DNA of 64,000 bases from Ochrobactrum sp. CM-21-5 (GTDB taxonomy: Bacteria > Pseudomonadota > Alphaproteobacteria > Rhizobiales > Rhizobiaceae), in assembly GCF_014253075.1 (NCBI RefSeq), contig NZ_JACLZJ010000001.1:248001-312000 (forward strand), read 5' to 3'. Positions within the stretch are counted from its first letter, which is position 1; every line of letters starts with the position of its first letter. This document shows, piece by piece, positions 54,615-63,883 of the stretch. Made by a program: the position numbers and the translations under genes. Below the pieces are notes generated by a model. The model was not told the DNA's origin. It was given only the letters and a program-made list of their open reading frames with translations, and did not search any database.

Positions 54615-55997
54615 TCAGCGGGCCGGATATTGTTCTTTGAGCAGTTGGTAAAGTGCGCGGATTGCTTGTGCTTCACCGCCGACAGGAGAGGCAGGCTTTT
54701 CGACGGGCACCCAGCCGAAAATATCGAAATGCACATAAGCCTTCGCCTTTTCTACAAAACGACTGAGGAAGAGCGCGGCTGTTACCGATCCGGCAAAGCC
54801 ATCGGTGGTGACGTTATTGATATCCGCAACGCGTGACGAGAGCTTCTGCGCATAGGGAAGCCACAGCGGCATCCGCCAAAGCGGATCGGCTGTCTCGTCG
54901 GCTTTTGCTGCGATCCGGCTCGCAAGCACCTCGTCATGGGTATAGAAAGGCGGAAGATCGGGGCCGAGCGCTACACGCGCCGCGCCTGTCAGCGTTGCCA
55001 TGTCGATAAGGAGTTCCGGCTCTTCTTCATCGGCCAGCGTCAGCGCATCGGCTAGAACCAGTCGACCTTCCGCGTCCGTGTTGCCAATTTCGACCGTCAG
55101 GCCCTTGCGGCTTTGAAGAATATCACTGGGACGGAAGGCATTTCCGGCAATGGAGTTTTCGACCGCTGGAACCAGCACGCGCAACCGCACTGGAAGTTTT
55201 GCATCCATGATCATGGAGGCAAGGCCGAGCACATTGGCGGCGCCCCCCATATCTTTTTTCATGAGCAGCATGCCGCTTGCGGACTTGATGTCGAGCCCCC
55301 CTGTATCGAAGCAGACCCCCTTGCCGACCAGCGTGATTTTGGGGTCACTCTCCTTGCCCCAGATGAAATCAATGAGACGCGGCGCGATGGAGCCCGCCCG
55401 CCCGACAGCGTGGATCATCGGAAAGTTCTTTTCCAGGAGTGCATCACCCTCGGTGACGTCAACCCTGGCACCATGTTTGGTGGCCAGATCGCGCGCGGTT
55501 TTTTCAAGGGCATCCGGGCCCATATCGTTGGCAGGGGTGTTGATCAGATCGCGAACAAGCGTCACGGCTTCACCGATACGGCGTGTTTCGGCTTCATCGG
55601 CTCCTTGCGGCAGGGCGAGACGGATCGTCTTGCCATTTGCCTTGCGGTAGCGTGTAAAACCGTATCCGCCCATCACGAAAGCCAGTGCGACCAGTGCAGC
55701 GTTGTCTGGCCTGCCTTCAATGTGCCAGTCGCCTTCCGGCAGACTGCGTGCGAGCTTCCCGGCGAGAAGCTGTAATTGACCGTTCTTTTCCTTATCACCC
55801 GTTCCAAACAGCGCGCCGGCGATCGATCCATCCTTGCCTGGCAGAACGAGTACACGTCCCGCTTCACCGTCGAAACCATTTGCTCTCGCCCAGACAAGCA
55901 TATCTGCTGGCAACGCCGCGTGATCGAGCCTGCCGCTGGCGACGAACCAGATGGGACGGCTTTGTTGCGAGGGTTGGGAAAGGATTTCGACAGGCAT
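54615..55997 (-). CDS. M17 leucyl aminopeptidase family protein
   Basis: A 460-residue peptidase. The C-terminal catalytic domain carries the family hallmark NTDAEGRLVLADAL, and the two-zinc ligands in VCFDTGGLDIKSASGMLLMKKDM (shortened) and ELLIDMATLTGAARVALG. The N-terminal domain is divergent, as in PepB-like members. GGAAGAGAG precedes the ATG at 55997. It would remove N-terminal residues from peptides in the cytosol and lies with an NlpC/P60 peptidase gene downstream. Confidence 0.9.
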   Translation of the reverse strand: MPVEILSQPSQQSRPIWFVASGRLDHAALPADMLVWARANGFDGEAGRVLVLPGKDGSIAGALFGTGDKEKNGQLQLLAGKLARSLPEGDWHIEGRPDNAALVALAFVMGGYGFTRYRKANGKTIRLALPQGADEAETRRIGEAVTLVRDLINTPANDMGPDALEKTARDLATKHGARVDVTEGDALLEKNFPMIHAVGRAGSIAPRLIDFIWGKESDPKITLVGKGVCFDTGGLDIKSASGMLLMKKDMGGAANVLGLASMIMDAKLPVRLRVLVPAVENSIAGNAFRPSDILQSRKGLTVEIGNTDAEGRLVLADALTLADEEEPELLIDMATLTGAARVALGPDLPPFYTHDEVLASRIAAKADETADPLWRMPLWLPYAQKLSSRVADINNVTTDGFAGSVTAALFLSRFVEKAKAYVHFDIFGWVPVEKPASPVGGEAQAIRALYQLLKEQYPAR

Positions 55998-56112
55998 GGC
56001 ACTCTCTTCCGGTTCAGTTTTTAACCAATCATTAGGGTTAACGGAATATTGATATAATGGAAATCGGGCTTGAGGGGGCTTGGGCAAAAATGCAGGCCTC
56101 ACATGGCGGCGG

Positions 56113-56640
56113 ATGCTGAACATTGGTGCAAAAGGCGGTGCATTTCCCCGTCTTGGTTACGCGTGCATTCTGTCCGCCCTTGTCCTATCCGGCTGCAACA
56201 CTGTTGACCCACCACGACCGGTTCGGTGCGCCGCCCGGCAATGGCAGCGACTTTCGATCACATGAACGATGCGCAGCTATCCGCGATGGTCGGGCGCCTT
56301 GGCACCCAGTACCAGCGCAATCCGAAGGATCGCGGAACGGCGCTCAACTATGCCAGTGGGCTTACCCGCCTTGGACGCAACGATCAGGTACTTGCAGGCG
56401 GTGCGCCGCGCACAAAATCCGGCCTATCCGGACGAACGGCTTTTCTCGGCTGAAGAGGCTATCCTTGACCAGATGGGCAACAAGGAAGAAGCCCATGCAA
56501 TGTACCGGAAAGCGCTGCAAATCCAGCCGAACGAATGGTCCCTCATGTCCAATATAGGCATGTCCTATCTGCTTTCCGTCGATCTGAAGACAGCCGAAAA
56601 TTATTTCACGCAGGCCGCAGGCGCACCGGGAGCCGATAGG
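56113..56640 (+). pseudogene. tadD: Remnant of tadD (Tad pilus TPR lipoprotein)
   Basis: Starts well: ATG 56113 encodes a lipoprotein signal ending LSALVLSGCNT. After about 30 codons the coding sense moves to another frame (MNDAQLSAMVGRLGTQYQRN..., from 56262) and near 56395 to a third (NPAYPDERLFSAEEAILDQMGNKEEA). The last stretch, KALQIQPNEWSLMSNIGMSYLLS, is clear TadD tetratricopeptide sequence. It ends at about APGAD, where intact TadD would continue by some 80 residues. At least two frameshifts, an internal loss and a 3' truncation make a functional product impossible. Confidence 0.8.
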
Positions 56641-57445
56641 CATAGGCGGCCAGAATGCAGATGAAGCACCGAATGAAGAACGAGTGATTCGGCATGTTGC
56701 CGAGCGCAAAAATGTAGAAGGCTGCAATCGCCAGAACGCCGAACGGCAGGACGAATCGCAGAAAAAGAAAAACATTGAGCGGGTTCTGGCCGCAAAGTCG
56801 GCAGTCCGGAGCGCCGCGATGGTTTTTTCGTCGGCAAGTGTCCTTTTGAGATCGAGCTTCTCTACGAATTCGCGAATACCTTGGCCAGATTGTTGAGTGT
56901 TTCGGAAAGATTTCCACCCGCCTGCGCCTGTGTCTTGATCACGATGGCGAAAAATTCGCTTCCGGACAAGGCATGGTGTCCGGCATTTTGCCGACCGCTT
57001 CGGGGATTGAAAGCCCCATCTGCTGCGCCTCGACGATACGCTTGAATTCACTGCGCACCGGTTCGGCAGATTCGCTCGCGATAAGCCATAATCCGTCATT
57101 GAGCGGCAGTCCCGCCCGTGTGGCGCGGACGATCACATCGAGCGCGTTCGGAAATTCTTCGAGAAAGTTTCTTAGTCGACGCTTGCGTTTCTGCAATATG
57201 AACCAGCGCGGTAGGCCGAAAAAGGTGGCTATCGCGACGCCGGGCATAAACAGGAGTGGAATAGGGATAATGAGTGCCACAAAAGCGGCAATCCCTGAAT
57301 AAATGTAAAACTGCCGCAGCGAAATCACCAGGCCGGCCTGCGGCAGCAGAATCCGCAGCGGCGGGTGTTTCTGGCTTTTTTCCCGCTGCTTCTGGCGCGC
57401 TTCAAGGTCTTTGATATTGTCCTGAAGCAGCTTGCGGCACTTCAT
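56640..57445 (-). pseudogene. Remnant of tadB fused to tadC
   Basis: Read right to left, the first 160 codons match the middle of TadB, a polytopic Tad pilus membrane protein (SLRQFYIYSGIAAF, FLEEFPNALDVIVRATRAGL, EPVRSEFKRIVEAQQMG, MPCPEANF), lacking its N-terminal ~90 residues. A frameshift near 56945 leads to FAIVIKTQAQAGGNLSETLNNLAKVF, then the text changes to TadC N-terminal sequence (LDLKRTLADEKTIAALRTA, then in another frame FRGQNPLNVFLFLRFVLPFG). It ends near AAYAYRLPV, abutting the tadD remnant. So tadB and tadC were joined by deletion and then frameshifted. Confidence 0.75.
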
Positions 57446-57502
57446 TATATCGGCGCTGCGGTTTCGCTCCGTGCGCGAGGAGCTGTGTTGCGCCGCATTG
57501 GG

Positions 57503-58078
57503 CTATGACCGTATCCCGCTCATTTGTAGATATATCCGACGACGCATTGTAGCGACTGGGCGGCAGTCTGGTTTCCATCGTGCCGTAGACGCGGTTGACC
57601 TTGCCCAGAATATAACCGGCGCTGTCACTGGCCGGATTGAAGTTGTCGTCGGGCCGCGCAAGTTTCTGCCGCGCGCCAGCCTGGCCATGAAGGCATAGCG
57701 ATCCGCCAGAAGCAGGCGCGGCGTCATGCGATAGAGGACGAGCATGAGTGTCAGCACGCCTCCGAGGATCGAGGCTTTCAAGAGATAGACTGCAAGTCCC
57801 GGATCAAAGCCGAACCAGAGCGCAGTCGCGGCAATAAGCTTGGCGTCTCCGTCTCCCATGGCGCGCAGGCAGAAGAGTGCGAACGTGATGACAAGAATGA
57901 CGGCGTCAGCAACCAGATTCCAGCCATAGGTGGCGAGCGGCAAGCCGACGAGCGGCGCAAGAATGATGAAACTGGCAGCAAGACCGATGGTAACACGGTT
58001 GCGGATGGTCGTGGAGGTGAGGTCGGTGACCATGGCCGCAACGAAAATCGTCCCCAACAATGCTGATACGATCATCAT
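57503..58078 (-). pseudogene. cpaA: Prepilin peptidase CpaA/TadV with altered C-terminus
   Basis: A 191-codon frame. The N-terminal 150 residues are an A24 prepilin peptidase of the CpaA type: membrane segments, D in AAMVTDLTSTTIRN and the second active-site aspartate in MGDGDAKLIAATALW. GGGGG precedes the ATG. After about LARGRNLRG the sequence no longer fits the family; a neighbouring frame there reads RPDDNFNPASDSAGYILGKVNRVYG, apparently from another gene. The catalytic part is intact, so activity is conceivable, but the end is scarred. Listed as pseudogene with doubt. Confidence 0.6.
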
Positions 58079-58096
58079 GCCCCCATTTTCAGTGAA

Positions 58097-58276
58097 CTAT
58101 CGGTTGGTCGCCTGCTGGAATTGTGTTGCGGTATTGTCGAAGTGTTCACCCGCGCCATTTGCAAGCAAAGCGACACCGCTGACAATGGCGATGGAAACCA
58201 GCGAACCGATCAACGCATATTCGATGGCCGTCGCTCCGGCGCGGTTTTTCAGAAAACGCGTCATCAATGTCGGCAT
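58097..58276 (-). CDS. Flp-type pilin subunit
   Basis: A 59-residue Flp/Fap type IVb pilin from ATG 58276 with GGGAG upstream. The short positively charged leader is followed by the processing site and hydrophobic helix (KNRAGATAIEYALIGSLVSIAIVSGV), where cleavage before ATAIEYALI is expected and the fifth-position glutamate is kept. It looks intact although nearly all of its assembly machinery is missing or broken in this window. A CtrA-type half-site ATGGTTAA lies about 90 bases upstream (58367-58374). Confidence 0.88.
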   Translation of the reverse strand: MPTLMTRFLKNRAGATAIEYALIGSLVSIAIVSGVALLANGAGEHFDNTATQFQQATNR

Positions 58277-58561
58277 CGTTCGCTCCCTCGGCTTTTCCAG
58301 GGCAGTCACGGCATCCCTGGACCGTAGGAAGCATAGCGGGCATGAATTGTACCCTGCTTAATGAGCATGGTTAATCAATGGTTTTTGCGATTGCGCAGCA
58401 CGGCCTGGTTAATGGATGGCAAGCTGGGGCGCAGGCGGGATGGCTTAATTCTTCCTTCACCGATCCCGATCAATGGTTGACCGGTGAAAACCGGGGGAAG
58501 CAAGGTGGTTCGCCAGACACGTCTTTTCCACCGTCACCTCGCAGAACGAGCCTTTCCCGCT

Positions 58562-59041
58562 ATGACCTTCATGAAAAAGAAACTCCGCGCTTTCATCGAT
58601 GATGAGAAAGCCGCAAGTGCGGTTGAATTCGCATTGATCGCGCCGCTTCTGCCTTACGGGCGCACGGGGCCGAAGATCAGGATCACCGGTATTGAGGTAA
58701 GCGGCACGGAGAAGGACAAAAAACTCTCGGCGCAGGTGGACTGGTCTCGGCCCAACTTGGCTGGTTTTGCAGGCAAGGCGGGCGGCTCCGCCGAACTGCC
58801 GAAAACGCTGATGACCGAGGGCGCCTATTACATCAGGGTTGACGTGGAGCTTGATTACAAGCCGCTCAATTCATGGGTGGCAAGCAGCATCCTCATGCGT
58901 GAAACCTATTTTCTGGCACAGCGCTACCAATATGATCCCCTGCAGCGGCTGCTGAAGCCTATCAAAGCAGTGTCGCAAGCGTGTTCTTCCAATGCGTTAA
59001 AATGCAACATGCCAGCGCGTGAACGATACGATATAGAATAG
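58562..59041 (+). pseudogene. TadE-like minor pseudopilin with internal deletion
   Basis: The N-terminus (MKKKLRAFIDDEKAASAVEF, then ALIAPLL) is the TadE/TadF signal-like region with its short leader and glutamate. Normal family members continue the membrane helix and then about 60 residues of helix before the beta-rich domain; here LL is followed at once by PYGRTGPKIRITGIEVSGTEK, from the later part. The reading frame is kept, so an in-frame deletion is the simplest explanation. The end also diverges. The product could not insert normally. Confidence 0.7.
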
Positions 59042-59074
59042 CCTCGATTGGGTTTTCTTCAGGGTGCGCGTTCA

Positions 59075-59956
59075 ATGCCGGAATTGCCAGAGGTCGAAAC
59101 GGTCCGTCGCGGGCTGCAGCCCTTCATGGAGGGGGCCACTGTTAAACAGGTCGAGCAAAACCGGCCTGATTTGCGCTTTCCCTTTCCGGAACGCTTTGGC
59201 GAGCGCCTGACCGGTCATCGCATCGAAGCGCTTGGCCGCCGCGCGAAATATCTCACGATACATCTCGATGACGGGCTTTCCGTGATCAGTCATCTGGGCA
59301 TGTCGGGTTCATTTCGCATCGAGGCGGATGATGCGAGGGGCATACCCGGCGGGTTTCATCACGAAAAGTCGAAGAATAGCGTCCATGATCATGTCGTTTT
59401 TCATCTGGCGCGTCCGGATGGTGCATCGGCGCGCATAATCTATAACGACCCTCGCCGATTCGGTTTCATGCTGTTTGCCGAAAAGGGCACGCTTGATGAC
59501 CATCCTCTCCTGAAAAATCTGGGTGTGGAGCCCACCGGAAACCGTCTTTCGGGAGATATTCTGGCCGGGCTGTTCGAAGGTCGCAGAACGCCGCTGAAGG
59601 CAGCGCTCCTCGATCAGAGGCTTATCGCCGGGCTGGGCAATATTTATGTCTGCGAAGCGCTGTGGCGCGCCGGCCTTTCGCCCATGCGCCCGTCGGGGTC
59701 CATTGCACGTGATATGGAAACGCTGGATCGTCTTGCGGAAACCATCCGCGCCGTGATCGCGGAGGCGATCGCGGCAGGCGGATCAAGCCTGCGGGATTAT
59801 ATCCAGGCCGACGGCGCGCTCGGCTATTTTCAGCATTCCTTCTCGGTTTACGGACGGGAAGCGGAGCCATGCCGAAATCCGCGATGCAGCGGCGCCGTGG
59901 AACGTGTTGTACAGGCAGGGCGCTCGACTTTTTTCTGTGCTTCCTGTCAATCCTGA
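59075..59956 (+). CDS. mutM: Formamidopyrimidine-DNA glycosylase
   Basis: A 293-residue base-excision repair enzyme removing 8-oxoguanine. The N-terminal catalytic [13 protein letters not shown] is exact (proline 2, glutamate 3), which fixes the start at ATG 59075. The helix-two-turn-helix region contains [19 protein letters not shown] and the C-terminal zinc finger is [15 protein letters not shown]...FFCASC (CX4C...CX2C). Follows the decayed tad locus. Confidence 0.96.
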   Translation: MPELPEVETVRRGLQPFMEGATVKQVEQNRPDLRFPFPERFGERLTGHRIEALGRRAKYLTIHLDDGLSVISHLGMSGSFRIEADDARGIPGGFHHEKSKNSVHDHVVFHLARPDGASARIIYNDPRRFGFMLFAEKGTLDDHPLLKNLGVEPTGNRLSGDILAGLFEGRRTPLKAALLDQRLIAGLGNIYVCEALWRAGLSPMRPSGSIARDMETLDRLAETIRAVIAEAIAAGGSSLRDYIQADGALGYFQHSFSVYGREAEPCRNPRCSGAVERVVQAGRSTFFCASCQS

Positions 59957-60048
59957 ACGCTTGTCCCGCTTGGACTCTTGCCAAAGCAGGACTGCCGGTC
60001 CACTTTGCGGCAAATCAGGTCCGTCTGATAAGGAGGAGCAGAATTCCC

Positions 60049-60822
60049 ATGGCCTATGAAACGATCATTGTCGAGACGCGCGGCGGCGTCGGTCTTATCC
60101 GGCTCAATCGTCCGCAGGCGCTCAATGCGCTCAATCGGGCCGTTCTCGAAGAACTGACGGATGCGCTCGCCGCTTTCGATTCGGATGGGAAAATCGGCGC
60201 CGTCGTTCTCACCGGATCAGAAAAGGCCTTCGCCGCCGGTGCCGATATCAAGGAAATGCAGCCCATCGATTTTGTCGATGCATATCTTCAGGACATGTTC
60301 GCCGACTGGCAGAAAGTTGATCGCATCCGCAAGCCGGTGATCGCCGCAGTCGCGGGCTATGCTCTGGGCGGCGGCTGCGAGTTGGCCATGATGTGCGATT
60401 TCATCATTGCCGCCTCCAACGCCAAGTTCGGCCAGCCCGAAATTACGCTGGGTGTGATGCCGGGCATGGGGGGGTCTCAGCGTCTTACGCGGTATGTTGG
60501 CAAATCGAAGGCCATGGATATGTGTCTGACGGGCCGCATGATGGATGCAGCCGAAGCCGAAAGATGCGGGTTGGTTTCGCGCGTCGTCGCTCCGGAGGAG
60601 CTTCTGGAGGAAGCGTTGAAGGCCGCCGAGCGCATTGCATCCTTCTCGCGCCCATCGGTGCTTATGGTCAAGGAAGCCGTCAATCGTTCCTATGAAACGA
60701 CCCTTGCTGAAGGCTTGCGTTTCGAACGCCGCCTCTTCCATTCGCTCTTTGCGCTGGAAGACCAGAAGGAAGGCATGTCTGCTTTTGTCGACAAGCGTAC
60801 GCCGTCGTTCAAGAATCGCTGA
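60049..60822 (+). CDS. Enoyl-CoA hydratase/isomerase family protein
   Basis: A 257-residue crotonase-fold enzyme. Oxyanion-hole segments are [14 protein letters not shown] and [17 protein letters not shown]; the catalytic glutamate lies in [20 protein letters not shown]. Highly similar in pattern to bacterial enoyl-CoA hydratases of fatty acid beta-oxidation, which hydrate trans-2-enoyl-CoA. AAGGAGGAG precedes ATG 60049. No other beta-oxidation gene is adjacent. Confidence 0.92.
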   Translation: MAYETIIVETRGGVGLIRLNRPQALNALNRAVLEELTDALAAFDSDGKIGAVVLTGSEKAFAAGADIKEMQPIDFVDAYLQDMFADWQKVDRIRKPVIAAVAGYALGGGCELAMMCDFIIAASNAKFGQPEITLGVMPGMGGSQRLTRYVGKSKAMDMCLTGRMMDAAEAERCGLVSRVVAPEELLEEALKAAERIASFSRPSVLMVKEAVNRSYETTLAEGLRFERRLFHSLFALEDQKEGMSAFVDKRTPSFKNR

Positions 60823-60938
60823 CGAAACGTTAGGGGTGGGGCGGTCGTCTTCACCCCTGAAATGACGATTTGAGGTAAAACCGCAGCGGCTGGCCCGCAA
60901 TTCCGGCGTTTTGATCATCGCGCATGACAGAATCCACG

Positions 60939-60967
60939 TTGACGCCAGTCTCAAGCTGATCTATAAG
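60939..60967 (+). promoter_or_regulatory. Probable rpsT promoter
   Basis: TTGACG (60939-60944), 17-base spacer, TATAAG (60962-60967). It would start transcription near 60974 and give a leader of about 95 bases before rpsT. Confidence 0.55.
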
Positions 60968-61068
60968 CCCGCCACGGATCGGTGGCCCTAGGGATATGTG
61001 GCTGCCCTAGAGGTTTTGTGCCCGCGGTTTCAGTCCGCTGGCTAGCTGACAGAAAAAGAGAGGCATTT

Positions 61069-61335
61069 ATGGCCAATACTCCTTCGGCCAAGAAGGCAGT
61101 GCGCAAGATCGCTGCCCGCACCGAGATTAACAAGTCGCGTCGCTCGCGCGTTCGCACTTTCGTTCGCAAGCTTGAAGATGCTCTCGTGAGCGGCGACAAG
61201 CAGGCGGCAGAAGTTGCATTCAAGGCTGCTGAGCCTGAACTGATGCGCGCCGCAACGAAGGGCGTCATGCACAAGAACACCGCTGCCCGCAAGGTATCTC
61301 GCCTTGCCAAGCGCGTGAAGGCATTGAACGCCTGA
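61069..61335 (+). CDS. rpsT: 30S ribosomal protein S20 (bS20)
   Basis: An 88-residue, lysine/arginine/alanine-rich helical protein with the S20 start [33 protein letters not shown] and [26 protein letters not shown] precedes ATG 61069. It is followed by a good terminator and then dnaA, the common rhizobial arrangement. Confidence 0.97.
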   Translation: MANTPSAKKAVRKIAARTEINKSRRSRVRTFVRKLEDALVSGDKQAAEVAFKAAEPELMRAATKGVMHKNTAARKVSRLAKRVKALNA

Positions 61336-61365
61336 TTGCAAGTCACTATTTATAAGTGAATTCTG

Positions 61366-61400
61366 AAACCCGGCTCATTGTTAGCCGGGTTTTCTTTTTT
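61366..61400 (+). terminator. Intrinsic terminator after rpsT
   Basis: AAACCCGGCT pairs perfectly with AGCCGGGTTT around a 7-base loop, followed by CTTTTTT. Confidence 0.88.
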
Positions 61401-61539
61401 AGTCTTTTTTGAATGAATTGAAACGGGCCCTGTCGAGTTCGAATTCTGACGTTTTTTCAATGTCTAGCTCGATTTTACAGTAACTTCCGCACCCGAGTAT
61501 GGATGATTTTATTTCATAATTTCAAATGCTTACGCAATA

Positions 61540-61558
61540 TTATCCACGGTTATCCACA
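61540..61558 (+). promoter_or_regulatory. Tandem DnaA boxes
   Basis: TTATCCACG (61540-61548, one mismatch) and TTATCCACA (61550-61558, perfect), spaced ten bases start to start, so both face the same side of the helix. About 670 bases upstream of dnaA. Confidence 0.7.
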
Positions 61559-62058
61559 GGGGGGTGCGGGGACTCGGATGGGTCTTTGAGTCAAGCAATA
61601 TTTTTAAATTTATTTTCATGCGGAACAGACCATGACCGGCAAAAAATTGGCTTCAGAAAACGTATTGAATCCAAAGGCGTTATTTCGCTGGCATCCGATT
61701 CTCCAGCATTGCAACGTGGCGGTGCAAGCCCCTGGCAGGCAAAAATATGCCGATCCGAGACTTGCTCTTTGCGGCGTGGCTTCGTTAAAGTCAGAGCATA
61801 AATGAGGGGTGGGCCGCTGGCCCGCAGTTTGCATCAAATTGCGCTGATTGTTGGCGTGGGCACCATTGTCCGCGGGTGTTATATTCTGGTCTTTAAGGAC
61901 TGTTCGTATGGTTGATTGCTTACCGTTCATTAACCAGGAATGTTGGTTTCGCCTCGTACGAGGCAATTGAATGGTTGTCGCAAAGTTCTTTCCGGGCAAT
62001 CAGCCTCTGGTAGATGGTGTCGTGAGTCGTAGACAGGTAACCGGAAAGGAGTAACCCG

Positions 62059-62085
62059 GTGCTGGTCCTGATGGGGCCGTTTTGA
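62059..62085 (+). CDS. Possible 8-residue leader peptide upstream of dnaA
   Basis: AAAGGAG (62045-62051) is followed after seven bases by GTG 62059 and a frame of eight sense codons ending at TGA 62083. Too short for family evidence; it could be a regulatory leader or chance. Confidence 0.2.
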   Translation: MLVLMGPF

Positions 62086-62228
62086 GTTTGTGTTTGGCCC
62101 TGAGGTTTGGGGCCGCTGTGTAGAGAGTACCCACTGTGGCCACCGGTCGAAAGATCGGGACTGGCCCAGGATAAAATGACAAGCGCCTCGATAATGGCGC
62201 GTACGAATGTGAAGGCAGGCGAGAGACG

Positions 62229-63803
62229 ATGGCAACGATGAGTGGCAAAACGACGGCAACGATGGGTGATGATGCGCATGCGAACCGTATCCACGGATCT
62301 TCTGCTACCGGTGACAAGAAAAGCCTGATCGAGATGGATGGTGTGGTTAGCGAAGAGGTTTTCGAGCGCCTGACGGCCAAGCTCAAGGCCCGCGTAGGCA
62401 GTGAAATCTATTCCAGCTGGTTTGGTCGGCTGAAGCTCGATGACATTTCCAAGAGCATTGTGCGCCTGTCGGTGCCGACGGCATTCCTGCGCTCGTGGAT
62501 CAATAATCATTATTCCGAACTCCTGACCGAGTTGTGGCAGGAAGAGAATCCGCAAATTCTGAAAGTGGAAGTGGTCGTGCGCGGCGTCAGCCGTGTCGTA
62601 CGTAGCTCCACTCCGGTCGAGGTCAGCGATGCTGCCGAAACCAAGCCGAAGATCGCGCCGCGTGAGAAAATGGTTTTCCCGGTCGGCCAATCCATTGGCG
62701 AAAAGCGCGGTTCGGCCGTTGTCGCGGAGACCGCCGCAGCTTCCGGATCCGTTTTGGGCTCTCCACTCGATCCGCGCTATACATTCGACACTTTTGTCGA
62801 CGGTGCATCGAACCGCGTGGCGCTTGCCGCCGCCCGCACGATCGCGGAAGCGAGCTCGAGCGCCGTTCGGTTCAACCCGCTGTTCATTCACGCCTCCGTG
62901 GGCCTTGGTAAGACCCATCTGCTTCAGGCGATTGCTGCGGCCGCTCTCCAGCGTCAGGAAAAAGCCCGCGTGGTTTATCTGACCGCTGAATATTTCATGT
63001 GGCGCTTTGCAACGGCCATTCGCGACAACAACGCGCTTTCTTTCAAGGAGCAGCTTCGGGATATCGATCTGCTTGTCATCGACGACATGCAGTTCCTGCA
63101 GGGCAAATCGATCCAGCACGAGTTCTGTCATCTGCTGAACACGCTGCTCGACAGTGCCAAGCAGGTCGTGGTCGCCGCTGATCGACCTCCGTCAGAGCTG
63201 GAATCGCTCGATGTTCGCGTTCGCTCCCGTCTGCAAGGCGGCGTAGCGCTGGAAGTCGCAGCTCCGGATTATGACATGCGCATGGAAATGCTGCGCCGTC
63301 GCCTGGCATCCGCGCAGACCGAAGATGCAAGCCTCGATATCAGCGAAGAAATTCTCGCCCATGTTGCGCGCACCGTCACCGGATCGGGCCGTGAACTGGA
63401 AGGCGCGTTCAATCAGCTTCTGTTCCGCCAGTCGTTCGAACCTAATCTTTCAATGGACCGTGTGGACGAACTGCTTGGCCACCTCACCCGTGCCGGTGAG
63501 CCGAAGCGCATCCGTATCGAGGAAATCCAGCGCATCGTGGCACGTCACTATAATGTGTCGAAGCAGGATCTCCTGTCGAACCGTCGCACGCGTACCATCG
63601 TGAAGCCGCGTCAGGTCGCGATGTATCTCGCCAAGATGATGACGCCGCGCTCGCTTCCGGAAATAGGCCGCCGCTTCGGTGGACGCGATCACACGACGGT
63701 GCTGCATGCGGTGCGCAAGATCGAGGATCTGGTCGGTGCCGACACCAAGCTGGCGCAGGAACTGGAGCTTCTCAAGCGTCTGATCAACGATCAGGCCGCC
63801 TGA
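62229..63803 (+). CDS. dnaA: Chromosomal replication initiator protein DnaA
   Basis: A 524-residue initiator. Domain I (about 38-110) includes [21 protein letters not shown]; domain II is short; the AAA+ domain has [18 protein letters not shown], the P-loop region [15 protein letters not shown], Walker [14 protein letters not shown] and the sensor/arginine-finger region [14 protein letters not shown]; domain IV ends with the DnaA-box-binding [19 protein letters not shown]. The P-loop has Ala-Ser where most DnaA proteins have Gly-Gly. The start could also lie at one of several later in-frame ATG codons; ATG 62229 has GAGAG upstream. Confidence 0.97.
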   Translation: MATMSGKTTATMGDDAHANRIHGSSATGDKKSLIEMDGVVSEEVFERLTAKLKARVGSEIYSSWFGRLKLDDISKSIVRLSVPTAFLRSWINNHYSELLTELWQEENPQILKVEVVVRGVSRVVRSSTPVEVSDAAETKPKIAPREKMVFPVGQSIGEKRGSAVVAETAAASGSVLGSPLDPRYTFDTFVDGASNRVALAAARTIAEASSSAVRFNPLFIHASVGLGKTHLLQAIAAAALQRQEKARVVYLTAEYFMWRFATAIRDNNALSFKEQLRDIDLLVIDDMQFLQGKSIQHEFCHLLNTLLDSAKQVVVAADRPPSELESLDVRVRSRLQGGVALEVAAPDYDMRMEMLRRRLASAQTEDASLDISEEILAHVARTVTGSGRELEGAFNQLLFRQSFEPNLSMDRVDELLGHLTRAGEPKRIRIEEIQRIVARHYNVSKQDLLSNRRTRTIVKPRQVAMYLAKMMTPRSLPEIGRRFGGRDHTTVLHAVRKIEDLVGADTKLAQELELLKRLINDQAA

Positions 63804-63844
63804 TAAGCGGGTCTTTCCCGTCGTCAAGTGCAGTTATCAACAAA

Positions 63845-63883
63845 AAGCCCGCGCCACGGCCATTTGCGACGCGGCGCGGGCTT
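63845..63883 (+). terminator. Hairpin after dnaA
   Basis: AAGCCCGCGCC pairs perfectly with GGCGCGGGCTT across a 17-base loop. There is little T after it, so it may be a weak terminator. The remaining 117 bases to the window end show nothing recognisable. Confidence 0.6.

Larger units (their letters stand above)
61401..62228. other. Long gene-free dnaA upstream region
   Basis: About 830 bases with no convincing gene. It holds two DnaA boxes ten bases apart (61540-61558), four GANTC methylation-type sites within 131 bases (61571, 61588, 61667, 61697), an AT-rich stretch (61598-61620) and, nearer dnaA, a tiny frame behind a strong ribosome binding site (62059-62085). It may be the dnaA control region, and a role in replication initiation is possible but unproven. 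Confidence 0.6.

Noticed and set aside
56021-56035. CtrA-like TTAA-N7-TTAG upstream of the M17 peptidase
   Set aside because: The last base deviates from the box, and the region contains several similar AT-rich strings, so support is too weak.
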